From assembly GCA_913043285.1 (NCBI GenBank), contig CAJWML010000004.1, positions 162,455 to 226,454 on the forward strand: a DNA stretch of 64,000 nucleotides. Reading direction: 5' to 3'. How positions within the stretch are numbered: the stretch's first letter is position 1; the number at the start of each line of letters is the position of its first letter. The translations under genes were made by a program, and so were the position numbers. Shown one piece after another: positions 23,180-31,196 of this stretch. The notes under the pieces were generated by a model. The model was not told where the DNA came from and ran no database searches. It saw nothing but the letters and a program-made list of their open reading frames with translations. The stretch comes from CAKZNE01 sp002695025. Its GTDB lineage: Bacteria > Bacteroidota > Bacteroidia > Flavobacteriales > Schleiferiaceae.

Positions 23180-25714
23180 TCAGGCTATACCCGCATTGTG
23201 ATTAATATCGTCCACTATGCTGATCAGCTGGCGCACCTCATTATCTTCAAATAAACCGAAAGGCCCCTGGTCATGCTGGTGGGTAAAGGGTGGTTCAAAC
23301 AATAGCTTTTTGTCAATGGTACCGTTGTGGGTCAGGTAATTGATGATCGTGTCCAGGAAGGTAACCTGGTCCGGGTTAAGGTTACCCTCGTGTAGAAAGC
23401 CCGAAAAAGCCTCGCGGGCGGCTTTTACGTCCAGGCCCACTATGCTGCGGATAAATGCCCCCAGTGGCTGCTTTCCGTACTCTTTTTCAAATTGTTCGCG
23501 GGTACCACGCTCCTCCCCGTCAAAAAGGAATGTTTCCAATTGTTGTATTTCGGCCGGGGTGATGGGGATATTACTATACAGTTTATGGATGGTAAGGTGG
23601 TGCTGGTTCTGTCGGATGAAGTTCTCCACGCGGTCCTTATAACTTTGCAGGCTACGGGTCAGGCTCAGTATATCGTGTTCCTTTACCTGGGCTTCATCCA
23701 GGGTGTCTTCAAAGCTGGTATACACCAGTTCGGTTTTATCCTTATCCAGGAATTTAATAAGCCCCCGTAGTCCGGTACGGATATCTTCCAGGCGGTTCAC
23801 GGAAGCTTCCTTCCAGAAATCCATTTTCATGAACTCTTTGATCAGCCCGGCTTTTTCGGCCACGGCAGGGATGTTCTGCTTTTTCAGCAGGCGGTTGCCG
23901 GTGTTGATCAGTCTCCCTCTTGCGTTTTCCTGGCGTCCGTCTCCCGTAAGGGTGTACAACATCAGTTTCAACATCAGCAGGTCAAAACGCTTGGCCAGTT
24001 CATCGCCACCGGAAACTACATCCGGCAAATGAGATAAATGATTAATGACATCAGCTACGTCCAGCCCGGATAGGTTTTCCCAACGCTCTCTTTCGGAATA
24101 TTCCACTACGTAGCGTAGTTCTTTCTGTACCACAAAGCGGTTGCGGTCCAGGATTGCGATCAGCTTATGAAGCAGGTCCAGGTAATGTTTACGCAGGCCA
24201 TTATGCTCCTCGTCCTGGAAATCCATTCCGCTCAAAACCTGGATAATCTCCACCTGCGTGATAAAGGTTTGCTGGCTAAGGGTGAGGGAAGCGGAGGGAG
24301 TGATGCCATCCGGGTTTTCCTCGAAAAATTCCAGATTACTGCAAAAGTCAAAGAGGTAAAAGCATTCCTTGTCCGCACCGGGACCGAAAAGATCCGGCCG
24401 CAAGCGTGTTCCCCGGCCTATCATCTGCCAGAATTTGGTCACAGACTTTACCCCTTTAAAGAACACCAGGTTTACTACCCGCGGGGCATCTATACCGGTG
24501 TCCATCATGTCTACCGAAACAGCCAGTATGGGGTTAGTATCTTTCTCTTCATCGCAGAACTCTTCCAGCAGGTGCTGCGCGCGGGGCTCGTAATTATCGA
24601 TCACCCGCAAGAACTTCCCGGAGTACTCCGGGAACAGTTTGTTAAAACGTTTTTCGATGAACTCCGCGTGGGAGTGGTTCTGGGCAAACAGTATGGTTTT
24701 GCCAATGTGCTCGCCACCCACTTTAATGCCCTTTTCCATTACGTAGGTAAGCACTTTATCCACGGTGCCGGTATTAAATAGCCATTCGTTCAGGGCGCGG
24801 CTGTCTATCTCCTCTGGCACAGCTCCCGTCTCAGGGTCGCCAAACTTCCGTTCGTATTCTTCTTTTTCTTTGTCGGAAAGCTCGTTGTAACGGATACCTT
24901 CCCGGGGAAATTTAACCGGAAAGGTCACGGCCTTGGGCGGCACCAGGTACTCTTCATCTACCGCTTTTTGCAGCTCGTATGCAAAGGTGGGGTTGTCATC
25001 CTCTATATCAAAAAGATCATAGGTATTGCGGTCTACCTGCGTTTTGGGGGTGGCGGTAAGTCCTACCAGCAAGGAATCAAAATAATCGAAGATGGCTTTG
25101 TATTTCACGTAAACGGAGCGGTGTGCTTCGTCTATGATCACCAGGTCAAAATGCCCCACCCCATAAAAGCGGCTGTCTCCGCTGCGCAGGGAGTCTATCT
25201 TATTCATGATGGTGGGGTAAGTGCTGAACACCAGGCGGGTGCCATCATCTTCCTTTTCCTGGGTGAGGTCTATAGCTAAAAGCTGGGGTAGGTGTTCCTT
25301 AAAGGCGTTCTGGGTTACCAGGGCGTTGCGGTCCGCTAAAAAGAGCACTCGTTTTACCCAGTTGCATTTGGTGAGTACCTCCACCAGGGCCGCTGCCGTG
25401 CGGGTTTTGCCGGTTCCGGTGGCCATTACCAACAGCGCTTTGCGGGCTTTACCTTTTAATTCTCCCCTGGAGTTGCGCCTTACAAAAGCATGGGTAATGC
25501 GCTTAATGGCTTCGTACTGGTAAGCTCGGCCGGCTATATCGGCATTCACCGGGTAGCTGCGGATGTCCGCCCGATCTTTCCTGCGGTCAATAAGCCTCTG
25601 CAGCTCACCCTGATTTCTATGACAATACCAAAGGGTTAAGATAATTTTTTTCATAGGGTCTATCATCTCTGATAACAGCCATAACCCTATGGATGATCTT
25701 GTTCCTAAGAGCAT
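23180..25714 (-). CDS. hsdR: type I restriction HsdR relic, N-terminal nuclease domain missing
   Basis: The 844-codon frame encodes the HsdR motor: Walker A MATGTGKT, DEAH box VIIDEAHRS, motif III LTATPKT, and motif VI QMIGRGTRLRP, followed by a helical C-terminal part. EcoEI-type HsdR proteins normally carry a PD-(D/E)XK nuclease domain before the segment seen here as ELQRLIDRRKDRA, and that domain is absent. The first ~35 codons lie over an IS110 transposase end read in another frame. Real HsdR sequence begins near 25610. No hsdM or hsdS is adjacent. The product, if made, could be an orphan helicase but not a normal restriction subunit. Confidence 0.75.
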   Translation of the reverse strand: MLLGTRSSIGLWLLSEMIDPMKKIILTLWYCHRNQGELQRLIDRRKDRADIRSYPVNADIAGRAYQYEAIKRITHAFVRRNSRGELKGKARKALLVMATGTGKTRTAAALVEVLTKCNWVKRVLFLADRNALVTQNAFKEHLPQLLAIDLTQEKEDDGTRLVFSTYPTIMNKIDSLRSGDSRFYGVGHFDLVIIDEAHRSVYVKYKAIFDYFDSLLVGLTATPKTQVDRNTYDLFDIEDDNPTFAYELQKAVDEEYLVPPKAVTFPVKFPREGIRYNELSDKEKEEYERKFGDPETGAVPEEIDSRALNEWLFNTGTVDKVLTYVMEKGIKVGGEHIGKTILFAQNHSHAEFIEKRFNKLFPEYSGKFLRVIDNYEPRAQHLLEEFCDEEKDTNPILAVSVDMMDTGIDAPRVVNLVFFKGVKSVTKFWQMIGRGTRLRPDLFGPGADKECFYLFDFCSNLEFFEENPDGITPSASLTLSQQTFITQVEIIQVLSGMDFQDEEHNGLRKHYLDLLHKLIAILDRNRFVVQKELRYVVEYSERERWENLSGLDVADVINHLSHLPDVVSGGDELAKRFDLLMLKLMLYTLTGDGRQENARGRLINTGNRLLKKQNIPAVAEKAGLIKEFMKMDFWKEASVNRLEDIRTGLRGLIKFLDKDKTELVYTSFEDTLDEAQVKEHDILSLTRSLQSYKDRVENFIRQNQHHLTIHKLYSNIPITPAEIQQLETFLFDGEERGTREQFEKEYGKQPLGAFIRSIVGLDVKAAREAFSGFLHEGNLNPDQVTFLDTIINYLTHNGTIDKKLLFEPPFTHQHDQGPFGLFEDNEVRQLISIVDDINHNAGIA

Positions 25715-25760
25715 TGATCACACTCATTTTGTTTTTGCCCTCAACACTTTCGTTTGTCGG
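25617..25760 (-). mobile_element. IS110-family transposase C-terminal remnant
   Basis: Read on the minus strand in a frame different from hsdR, this stretch encodes EGKNKMSVINALRNKIIHRV, then VIRDDRPYEKNY and a stop at 25617. This is the characteristic C-terminal end of IS110-family transposases. The upstream part of the transposase is missing, so this is a relic. Its 3' end is fused to the truncated hsdR, suggesting that an insertion followed by deletion removed the HsdR N-terminus. Confidence 0.7.
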
Positions 25761-26394
25761 GTAAGTCACCCGGAGTGATCCGTCTCAGGCGGATTATATC
25801 AAAGGGCAGCAAAATCCTAACTCATCCAGCCCACCGGAGATTTCCAGAATTAGCTGCATCTCAGCCGGAATTGCGTCCCGAAGCATTTCGGAAAAGAGCA
25901 TGCAGGCTGAAAGATGACCGCGGTTCTGCGCAGCAGAAAATTCCTGAAATCACCGTGATTTTTGCTCTCCTTTGCATCCAGGCAAAGGAGAAGAAAAGAA
26001 TAAGCCACCTCAGTACATAGTTATCCAAATCCCTGGCCATCCATAAGTTCTCCGTTACCCTCAAAACGGGTGTCACCCCAAGTGATCCACCCTTGGCGTA
26101 TAAACCTTCCAGGTTTTTCACCACACCGAAGAGACCCTGGAAGGTTTCAAATCGGGGAAGCCTGGATGTACCGTGTCCACCCTTGTCGCGATCGAAGGGC
26201 GAGCTTGGGTGAGTAATTAAACGTTTTGGATACTAATAACCATTTTGTTTAGTAGGGTGGTTTGGGATTTAGTTAAACGGTTCACTCCGCCTGAAGCAGC
26301 TTATCGGGTTCCATCCATGACCGGTAAATCACTACTGTAAATCAATATAATTAAGGATAAACAACAGCGGCTGATCCTGTTCATTTGTAGGAAA
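25761..26394. other. long intergenic region with repeats, no gene supported
   Basis: About 630 bases without a convincing gene. It includes a hairpin-like CTCCTTTGC...GCAAAGGAG near 25970-25993, two related short segments (GTCACCCGGAGTGATCCG near 25762 and GTCACCCCAAGTGATCCA near 26070), and the second AAACCTTCCAGGTTT element. A minus-strand frame at 25861-26124 has no protein-like character and is rejected. Confidence 0.5.
26102..26147. repeat. AAACCTTCCAGGTTT palindromic repeat, copy 2
   Basis: AAACCTTCCAGGTTT (26102-26116) is paired with GACCCTGGAAGGTTT (26133-26147), the reverse complement with minimal mismatch. The layout matches the copy at 1143-1189. Confidence 0.65.
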
Positions 26395-26404
26395 ATGAAT
26401 CTCA

Positions 26405-26869
26405 TTGAAAACTTTAATTCTGCTTCTTTCCTGCTTCAGTATCAGTCTGTATGGCCAGCAAGCTGCTCTTAGCAGTGGTTTGGAAGGCCGGGGAACAGGA
26501 GGCACCTTCTCCGCAAGTGCGGGTCTGCCTGGCTTTACCTTTTATGCGGATGCTACTGGTTCACTGGCGCTGGGCGTGCAGCATCCCTGGGAGAGTTTTT
26601 CGCTCTCATTTCCCTCCACTTTTTCGCTGCAGGGAGCCGTCCATTTATATCCCGTGCCAGCTACGGATAGGCTCTGCATCCGCATGGATAGCCTTAAAGA
26701 TGGTTATTACCAGGTGTTTGATGGTGGTGGCCGGTTGGTTCAAAAAGGACCACTCCGTAATTCTGTAACCGAAATTCAGCTATCCGCACTGCAAAGTGGA
26801 CATTATCATATATCCATTTTTCAGGACCATAGCCTCTCAGGAATTTTTCCTTTCACTAAAATCCATTAA
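26405..26869 (+). CDS. small exported protein with T9SS-like C-terminus
   Basis: This 154-residue product starts at a TTG whose frame gives a good signal peptide (KTLILLLSCFSISLYGQ). No in-frame ATG exists nearby; the ATG at 26395 is in another frame. Mature residues 20-75 are Gly/Ser/Phe-rich. The C-terminal ~75 residues (VHLYPVPATDRLCIRM...SGHYHISIF) resemble a T9SS sorting domain. It stops 1 base before the ATG of the next gene, so the two are co-transcribed. It may be a small surface partner of the DUF1566-type protein. Confidence 0.55.
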   Translation: MKTLILLLSCFSISLYGQQAALSSGLEGRGTGGTFSASAGLPGFTFYADATGSLALGVQHPWESFSLSFPSTFSLQGAVHLYPVPATDRLCIRMDSLKDGYYQVFDGGGRLVQKGPLRNSVTEIQLSALQSGHYHISIFQDHSLSGIFPFTKIH

Positions 26870-26870
26870 A

Positions 26871-28181
26871 ATGAAATCACTGCTCACCGTATTCACCGGC
26901 CTGTTGGCGTTGAGCCTGTACAGCCAGGTTCCGCAAAAAATAAGTTTCCAGACTGTGGTAAGAGATAACAGCAATAATCTGGTGAAAAACAGCCCCGTGG
27001 GTATCCGGGTAAGTATCCGGCAGGGTTCAGCCGCAGGAACCGTGGCCTACCAGGAAACACACAGTGTAAGTACCAATCTTAATGGCCTCGCTACCTTTGA
27101 GATAGGGAGCGGGATACCGGTTATTTCGGTTTTTTCTTCTATTGATTGGGGTAATGCCCCCTGTTTTTTAGAGGTGGAAGCTGACCCCAACGGAGGCACT
27201 TCCTATTCCATATCCGGAACCAGTGAGCTGTTAAGCGTACCTTATGCATTGTATGCTGAACAAGCCCCGGAAACTCCTGGAAGTAATGCCGGTGATATTA
27301 AGTACTGGGACGGTACCAACTGGGTTTTACTGGCCCCCGGTTTGCCGGGGCAGTTTTTACAACTGGATTCGGCCGGCCTTCCCCGCTGGCAGGGAACGGC
27401 CTTTACGCCTCCAACAAGTCCCACGGTAAGTACAGCTGCCGTAACGGCTATTACTTCCACGGCTGCGGTGGGTGGAGGAACGGTGTTGAGCAATGGGCTT
27501 TCTCCTATATTAGAAGGAGGCGTATGCTATTCCACTACACCTAATCCCACTGTTAGTAATATGAAAGCAATTGCCACAGGCTCATTGGGAGCCTTTACGG
27601 TGGCCATCCCGGGCTTAAACGCCAATACCACCTACTACGTAAGAGCGTATGCCACCAATGCGGTGGGTACATCCTACGGAAGTGAAGTAAACTTTACTAC
27701 TTCACAGGGGCCTGCTTTTAGTATCGGAATGGCCTATGGAGGAGGCATTATTTTTTACCTGGACGCCAGCGGTAATCATGGACTGATCGCTATGCCGGCT
27801 AATATTACCGTAGGTAGTATGAACGAATTTGAATGGGGATGTTCCGGAACGGCTATTGCCGGTGCCGATCTGAGTAATATAGGCAGCGGATTGCAAAATA
27901 CCATTGATATAGAAGCGGGTTGTGCGGCCGCCAATACTGCGGCTGACGTGTGTGCCAACCTGGTGTACGCGGGCTATTCCGATTGGTATTTACCCAGTAA
28001 AGATGAATTGTACCAGTTGTATATTCATAGAAATGCCGTAGGTGGTTTTGGCGGGGGATATTATTGGAGTTCCAGTGAATATAATGCCTTTGATGCCTAT
28101 TACGTAAATTTTGGGAATGGTAACAGCGGAACCTGGGTGAAGAGCCAGCCGGAAAATGTGCGGGCTATCCGGAGTTTTTAA
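26871..28181 (+). CDS. exported protein with fibronectin-like and DUF1566-type domains
   Basis: The ATG at 26871 starts a signal peptide (MKSLLTVFTGLLALSLYSQ); an upstream in-frame start at 26796 lies inside the previous gene. The N-terminal domain (about 20-165: ISFQTVVRDNSNNLV...YQETHSVSTNLNGLATFEIG) is common in Bacteroidota surface proteins. A type III fibronectin-like region follows (about 185-295). The C-terminus is a DUF1566-like lectin-fold domain (YSDWYLPSKDELYQLY ... YYWSSSEYNAFDAYYVNFG). There is no T9SS domain at its end. It is probably a surface adhesin or structural protein. Confidence 0.7.
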   Translation: MKSLLTVFTGLLALSLYSQVPQKISFQTVVRDNSNNLVKNSPVGIRVSIRQGSAAGTVAYQETHSVSTNLNGLATFEIGSGIPVISVFSSIDWGNAPCFLEVEADPNGGTSYSISGTSELLSVPYALYAEQAPETPGSNAGDIKYWDGTNWVLLAPGLPGQFLQLDSAGLPRWQGTAFTPPTSPTVSTAAVTAITSTAAVGGGTVLSNGLSPILEGGVCYSTTPNPTVSNMKAIATGSLGAFTVAIPGLNANTTYYVRAYATNAVGTSYGSEVNFTTSQGPAFSIGMAYGGGIIFYLDASGNHGLIAMPANITVGSMNEFEWGCSGTAIAGADLSNIGSGLQNTIDIEAGCAAANTAADVCANLVYAGYSDWYLPSKDELYQLYIHRNAVGGFGGGYYWSSSEYNAFDAYYVNFGNGNSGTWVKSQPENVRAIRSF

Positions 28182-28206
28182 TATCAGGTGATTCGGAGAT
28201 GGATTA

Positions 28207-28491
28207 TTAATGCATGCAAGTCCGGCAAGTTCCTTCCTGCTCATCCAGATCACACCCCTTCTTTCGTAACCAGCCGACCAATTCTTTTTTGTTCTCTGAA
28301 CATACTTTAATGTACCGGTGCTCGGTATAGGCACCGGGCCGGTGTACGCGCTGCTGTGAAATATGAACACAGCTAGCGCGGTGCAGTACGTAATACCCAT
28401 CAAACTTCCTGCGGGTGTTCAAAACGTAACCACTTGGGTGGGCGGCCAGCCAGCGGAAGTAGTCAGTGTCAGAGGAGGGGAGGAGGGTCAT
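28207..28491 (-). CDS. 94-residue partner protein of the 508-residue gene
   Basis: This small protein (MTLLPSSDTDYFRWLAAHPSG...) has a Trp-rich start, a central strand region (GYYVLHRASCVHI...YTEHRYIKVCSENKKEL), and a C-terminal CRTCMH. The Cys/His content suggests a compact metal-binding fold. Its ATG shares one base with the stop of the upstream gene (TAATG), so translation is coupled. The gene pair has the look of an accessory two-gene module, perhaps defensive. No function is recognised. Confidence 0.6.
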   Translation of the reverse strand: MTLLPSSDTDYFRWLAAHPSGYVLNTRRKFDGYYVLHRASCVHISQQRVHRPGAYTEHRYIKVCSENKKELVGWLRKKGCDLDEQEGTCRTCMH

Positions 28492-30017
28492 TATTCAAAG
28501 TGTTTACCTACATATCCTATCCTGAAAACATTTAAGTCTGAATCCCAATCAAAATAAATGCGCACACAATGTTTAATGTCGGTGGCGTCTCCCAATTTCA
28601 GGTGTTTTTCCAACAAATGATTACCATCCTCAAAAGCGAAGGTTCTTCTATCTCTTTCCTTGGAGCTATTCTTAACGGTCTCAGACTCACCTGAGCATTT
28701 CACCCCATTTTCAGTAAGCCACTGAACAAGCGTTTTTCCAATACCCTCACCCCGGTTATCTATGAGCTCATTTCCCAATTGGTCCAATCTTTCAAAATAT
28801 TCAAAGATTTTTTCCGGAGGACCGGCTTTTGGTCCCAGTGTTTCAATGGATTTATCCACATCCTTTGAGAACAATAAAAGATCACCAAAGGCGGACTTGG
28901 CAGCACCTACAGCTTTCTCCACAGACTCAAAATCGGTTTGTTCCGCTTTCTCTATTTTATCGGTAACCTGTTTCTGGCTTAGTTCTTCCAATTCATATTT
29001 AAGCGTATAGATTTCATTTTCACGATCTGTGAGTTGCGCTTTATACTTTTCGAGTTGATCCTCATATTCCCTCATGAGTTCCTCATATACTTCTGCATCC
29101 TTTGCGGTACCCCGGATTTTCTTGATACGCGCCTCCAGTTTTTCCTTACTGTGCTCCCTTTCTATACGCAGGTTTTCTTCCGGTTTATGAGTGGTATAGG
29201 GACTCAGGTCCATTATAAGTCTCCTGCGTAGTTCATTACTTACCGCCAGCACTACTTTATCTTCGGTAGTCCCCATTTTTCTCAAACGGTCAAAAGAAAA
29301 GAGAGGGTGGCCATAAGGATTACTGTATTTCTTTGGATTAGTCCAGAATATCCGAATGCCACCGTTGTAACACGACCATGGACTTCCGGCCGTTTCACTT
29401 ATTTTCCACGATATGCTGGAGTCTATTTTGCAAACAAAAGCAGTAGCTTTAAGGTCAAAAGTCAGGGTGTTTAGTAATTTATCAGCCAGATGAGGGTGTT
29501 CTTTATTCTCGGATATAACTATCATGGGGTAATGCCTTTTTTCATCCAGAAAGAATTTTAAATACTGCTTTAATCCCTCTTCACCCTTCAAGTCATACTC
29601 TTTTCTTGGTACACCTTTCAATATATCCCCGTAATCGTTTAGAATAAGTTCAATAAGACGTGGCTTTTTGATGATGAGGCGCTGGGGAATGCCTGGGTTT
29701 AAATTCTCCTGGGCAATTTCTACATAAAAAAACACCTTTCCATTCTCAAGCTTTGATAACTCGATGGATGTTTTTAAGCGCATATGTTCCTTAGGCTCAG
29801 TAAGTGTGTATTTTTTTACCTCACCTGCTTTGCTTGAAAAAGTCTGGTTATCAAGTTTTCCTAAATCCGCATTATAGTTAAACCGAAAATTGTTTTCGTT
29901 TTCGGATTCTTCTTTAGTTCCCTTCTGACTAATCCAATGTTGAATAAGTTTATCAATACCTTGATAATGTTCACTACCTGAATTTATCTGGAATTTGAAT
30001 GCGGCTATTTTTCTCAT
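28491..30017 (-). CDS. 508-residue protein of unknown function, coupled to small partner
   Basis: The protein has an N-terminal alpha/beta region (about 1-250) with segments such as YPMIVISENKEHP and SPWSCYNGGIRIFW. A long charged coiled coil follows (about 280-365), and the C-terminal domain ends in IKHCVRIYFDWDSDLNVFRIGYVGKHFE. That C-terminal strand pattern (IYFDWD...IGYVGKH) recurs in proteins from accessory loci, but I cannot name the family. It has no signal peptide or membrane segment. It is followed by the one-base-overlapping 94-residue gene. Its leader, AACCTTCTTTATATG, is shared with the operon start at 11836. Confidence 0.6.
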   Translation of the reverse strand: MRKIAAFKFQINSGSEHYQGIDKLIQHWISQKGTKEESENENNFRFNYNADLGKLDNQTFSSKAGEVKKYTLTEPKEHMRLKTSIELSKLENGKVFFYVEIAQENLNPGIPQRLIIKKPRLIELILNDYGDILKGVPRKEYDLKGEEGLKQYLKFFLDEKRHYPMIVISENKEHPHLADKLLNTLTFDLKATAFVCKIDSSISWKISETAGSPWSCYNGGIRIFWTNPKKYSNPYGHPLFSFDRLRKMGTTEDKVVLAVSNELRRRLIMDLSPYTTHKPEENLRIEREHSKEKLEARIKKIRGTAKDAEVYEELMREYEDQLEKYKAQLTDRENEIYTLKYELEELSQKQVTDKIEKAEQTDFESVEKAVGAAKSAFGDLLLFSKDVDKSIETLGPKAGPPEKIFEYFERLDQLGNELIDNRGEGIGKTLVQWLTENGVKCSGESETVKNSSKERDRRTFAFEDGNHLLEKHLKLGDATDIKHCVRIYFDWDSDLNVFRIGYVGKHFE

Positions 30018-30186
30018 ATAAAGAAGGTTAATGTTTTGAATAAGTTAATTTGATCTTGTTCGCAATATAATAATGATAATCAAAATATTAATCGTAATAA
30101 AATAACTACAAATAAGTATTTACATAAAAATGATGTAATAATGTTAGCATGAATTCTATATTTTCACCAAACATAAACCAACTAAT

Positions 30187-31185
30187 ATGAAAACCTTGAA
30201 ATCTTTACTTTTTCTATCCTGCCTACTAATATCTATAAGTGTTAATGCTCAACAACAGGTATTTATACTGCATCACAATGGTAATAGTACGGCTTATAAT
30301 GACCTGGATATGGCCATCACCTTTGCAACCAATGGAGATACTATTTATTTGCCGGGGGGAGAAATTGATAACAGTTCTGTAGATTTAACTAAAAGTATAT
30401 CTCTTATGGGTGCTGGTTATAATTCCTTATATACCACGGCAACAGCATCTACCATTTTTAAGAATAACTTCAGCATTGAGGATGTTAATAACGTCTATAT
30501 TACTGGGGTGCAATTTGAGAATAATTTGTATCTGGATAATGCGCAGTCAATATTCTTGGAACGTTGCTGGATAGGAGTCGCCAGCGATCTATTACGTCTC
30601 AGTAATAGCTCAATTGTTTTAGCACAGGAGTGCATCATAGAGAATCTCTCGTCATTATCAAATTGCGTTGTTTTAGCACAAAATTGTGTAATAGAGGATT
30701 TGAACCAGGCCACTTCTTCTTCTTTTAATAATTGTATTCTTTTTGAAGAAAGCACTTCGAATACGGGTTTTTGGCCGAGTGTAACCAATTCCACCTTTAC
30801 CAATAATATCATTTGTACTTCGGGTTTGATCTACCAGGAAGATCAGAATAGTTATACTCACAATGTTTTTACCGATTCCGTACAGTTTGGCGGTGGCGTA
30901 GTGCAAAACAATAACGTTTTCCGGGTGGGTTTGACCAGCCTTTTTGTTAATGTGCCGGATATAAATTCCTTTGATGAAGCTTACGATTATCATTTATCCA
31001 ATACCAGTCCGGCTATAGGTGCAGGGCTTAACGGAGCAGATTGCGGCATCTATGGAGGTCTGGATCCCTTTAAGGCAAAAGGACTTCCCTTCAACCCGCA
31101 TATCGAAAGCATTTTTATACCGGCTACCACGGATGCCAACGGGGATCTGCACATCAATGCCACGGTAGAAGCACAGGATCGCTAA
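30187..31185 (+). CDS. exported right-handed beta-helix-like protein
   Basis: This 332-residue protein has a signal peptide (MKTLKSLLFLSCLLISISVNAQ) followed by regularly spaced Asn/Ser/Ile strands (GDTIYLPGG, NVYITGVQF, SIFLERCWIG, NNIICTSG) typical of a right-handed parallel beta-helix. It has no T9SS sorting domain of its own and ends 11 bases before the next, very large gene, which does. The two are probably made together. A surface or matrix role is likely; no lyase catalytic residues are recognisable. Confidence 0.65.
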   Translation: MKTLKSLLFLSCLLISISVNAQQQVFILHHNGNSTAYNDLDMAITFATNGDTIYLPGGEIDNSSVDLTKSISLMGAGYNSLYTTATASTIFKNNFSIEDVNNVYITGVQFENNLYLDNAQSIFLERCWIGVASDLLRLSNSSIVLAQECIIENLSSLSNCVVLAQNCVIEDLNQATSSSFNNCILFEESTSNTGFWPSVTNSTFTNNIICTSGLIYQEDQNSYTHNVFTDSVQFGGGVVQNNNVFRVGLTSLFVNVPDINSFDEAYDYHLSNTSPAIGAGLNGADCGIYGGLDPFKAKGLPFNPHIESIFIPATTDANGDLHINATVEAQDR

Positions 31186-31196
31186 ATCAGGACATT

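Noticed and set aside
25861..26124. Minus-strand frame in the intergenic region next to the IS110 remnant
   Set aside because: Crosses the palindromic repeat and has no motif; looks like intergenic repeat sequence.
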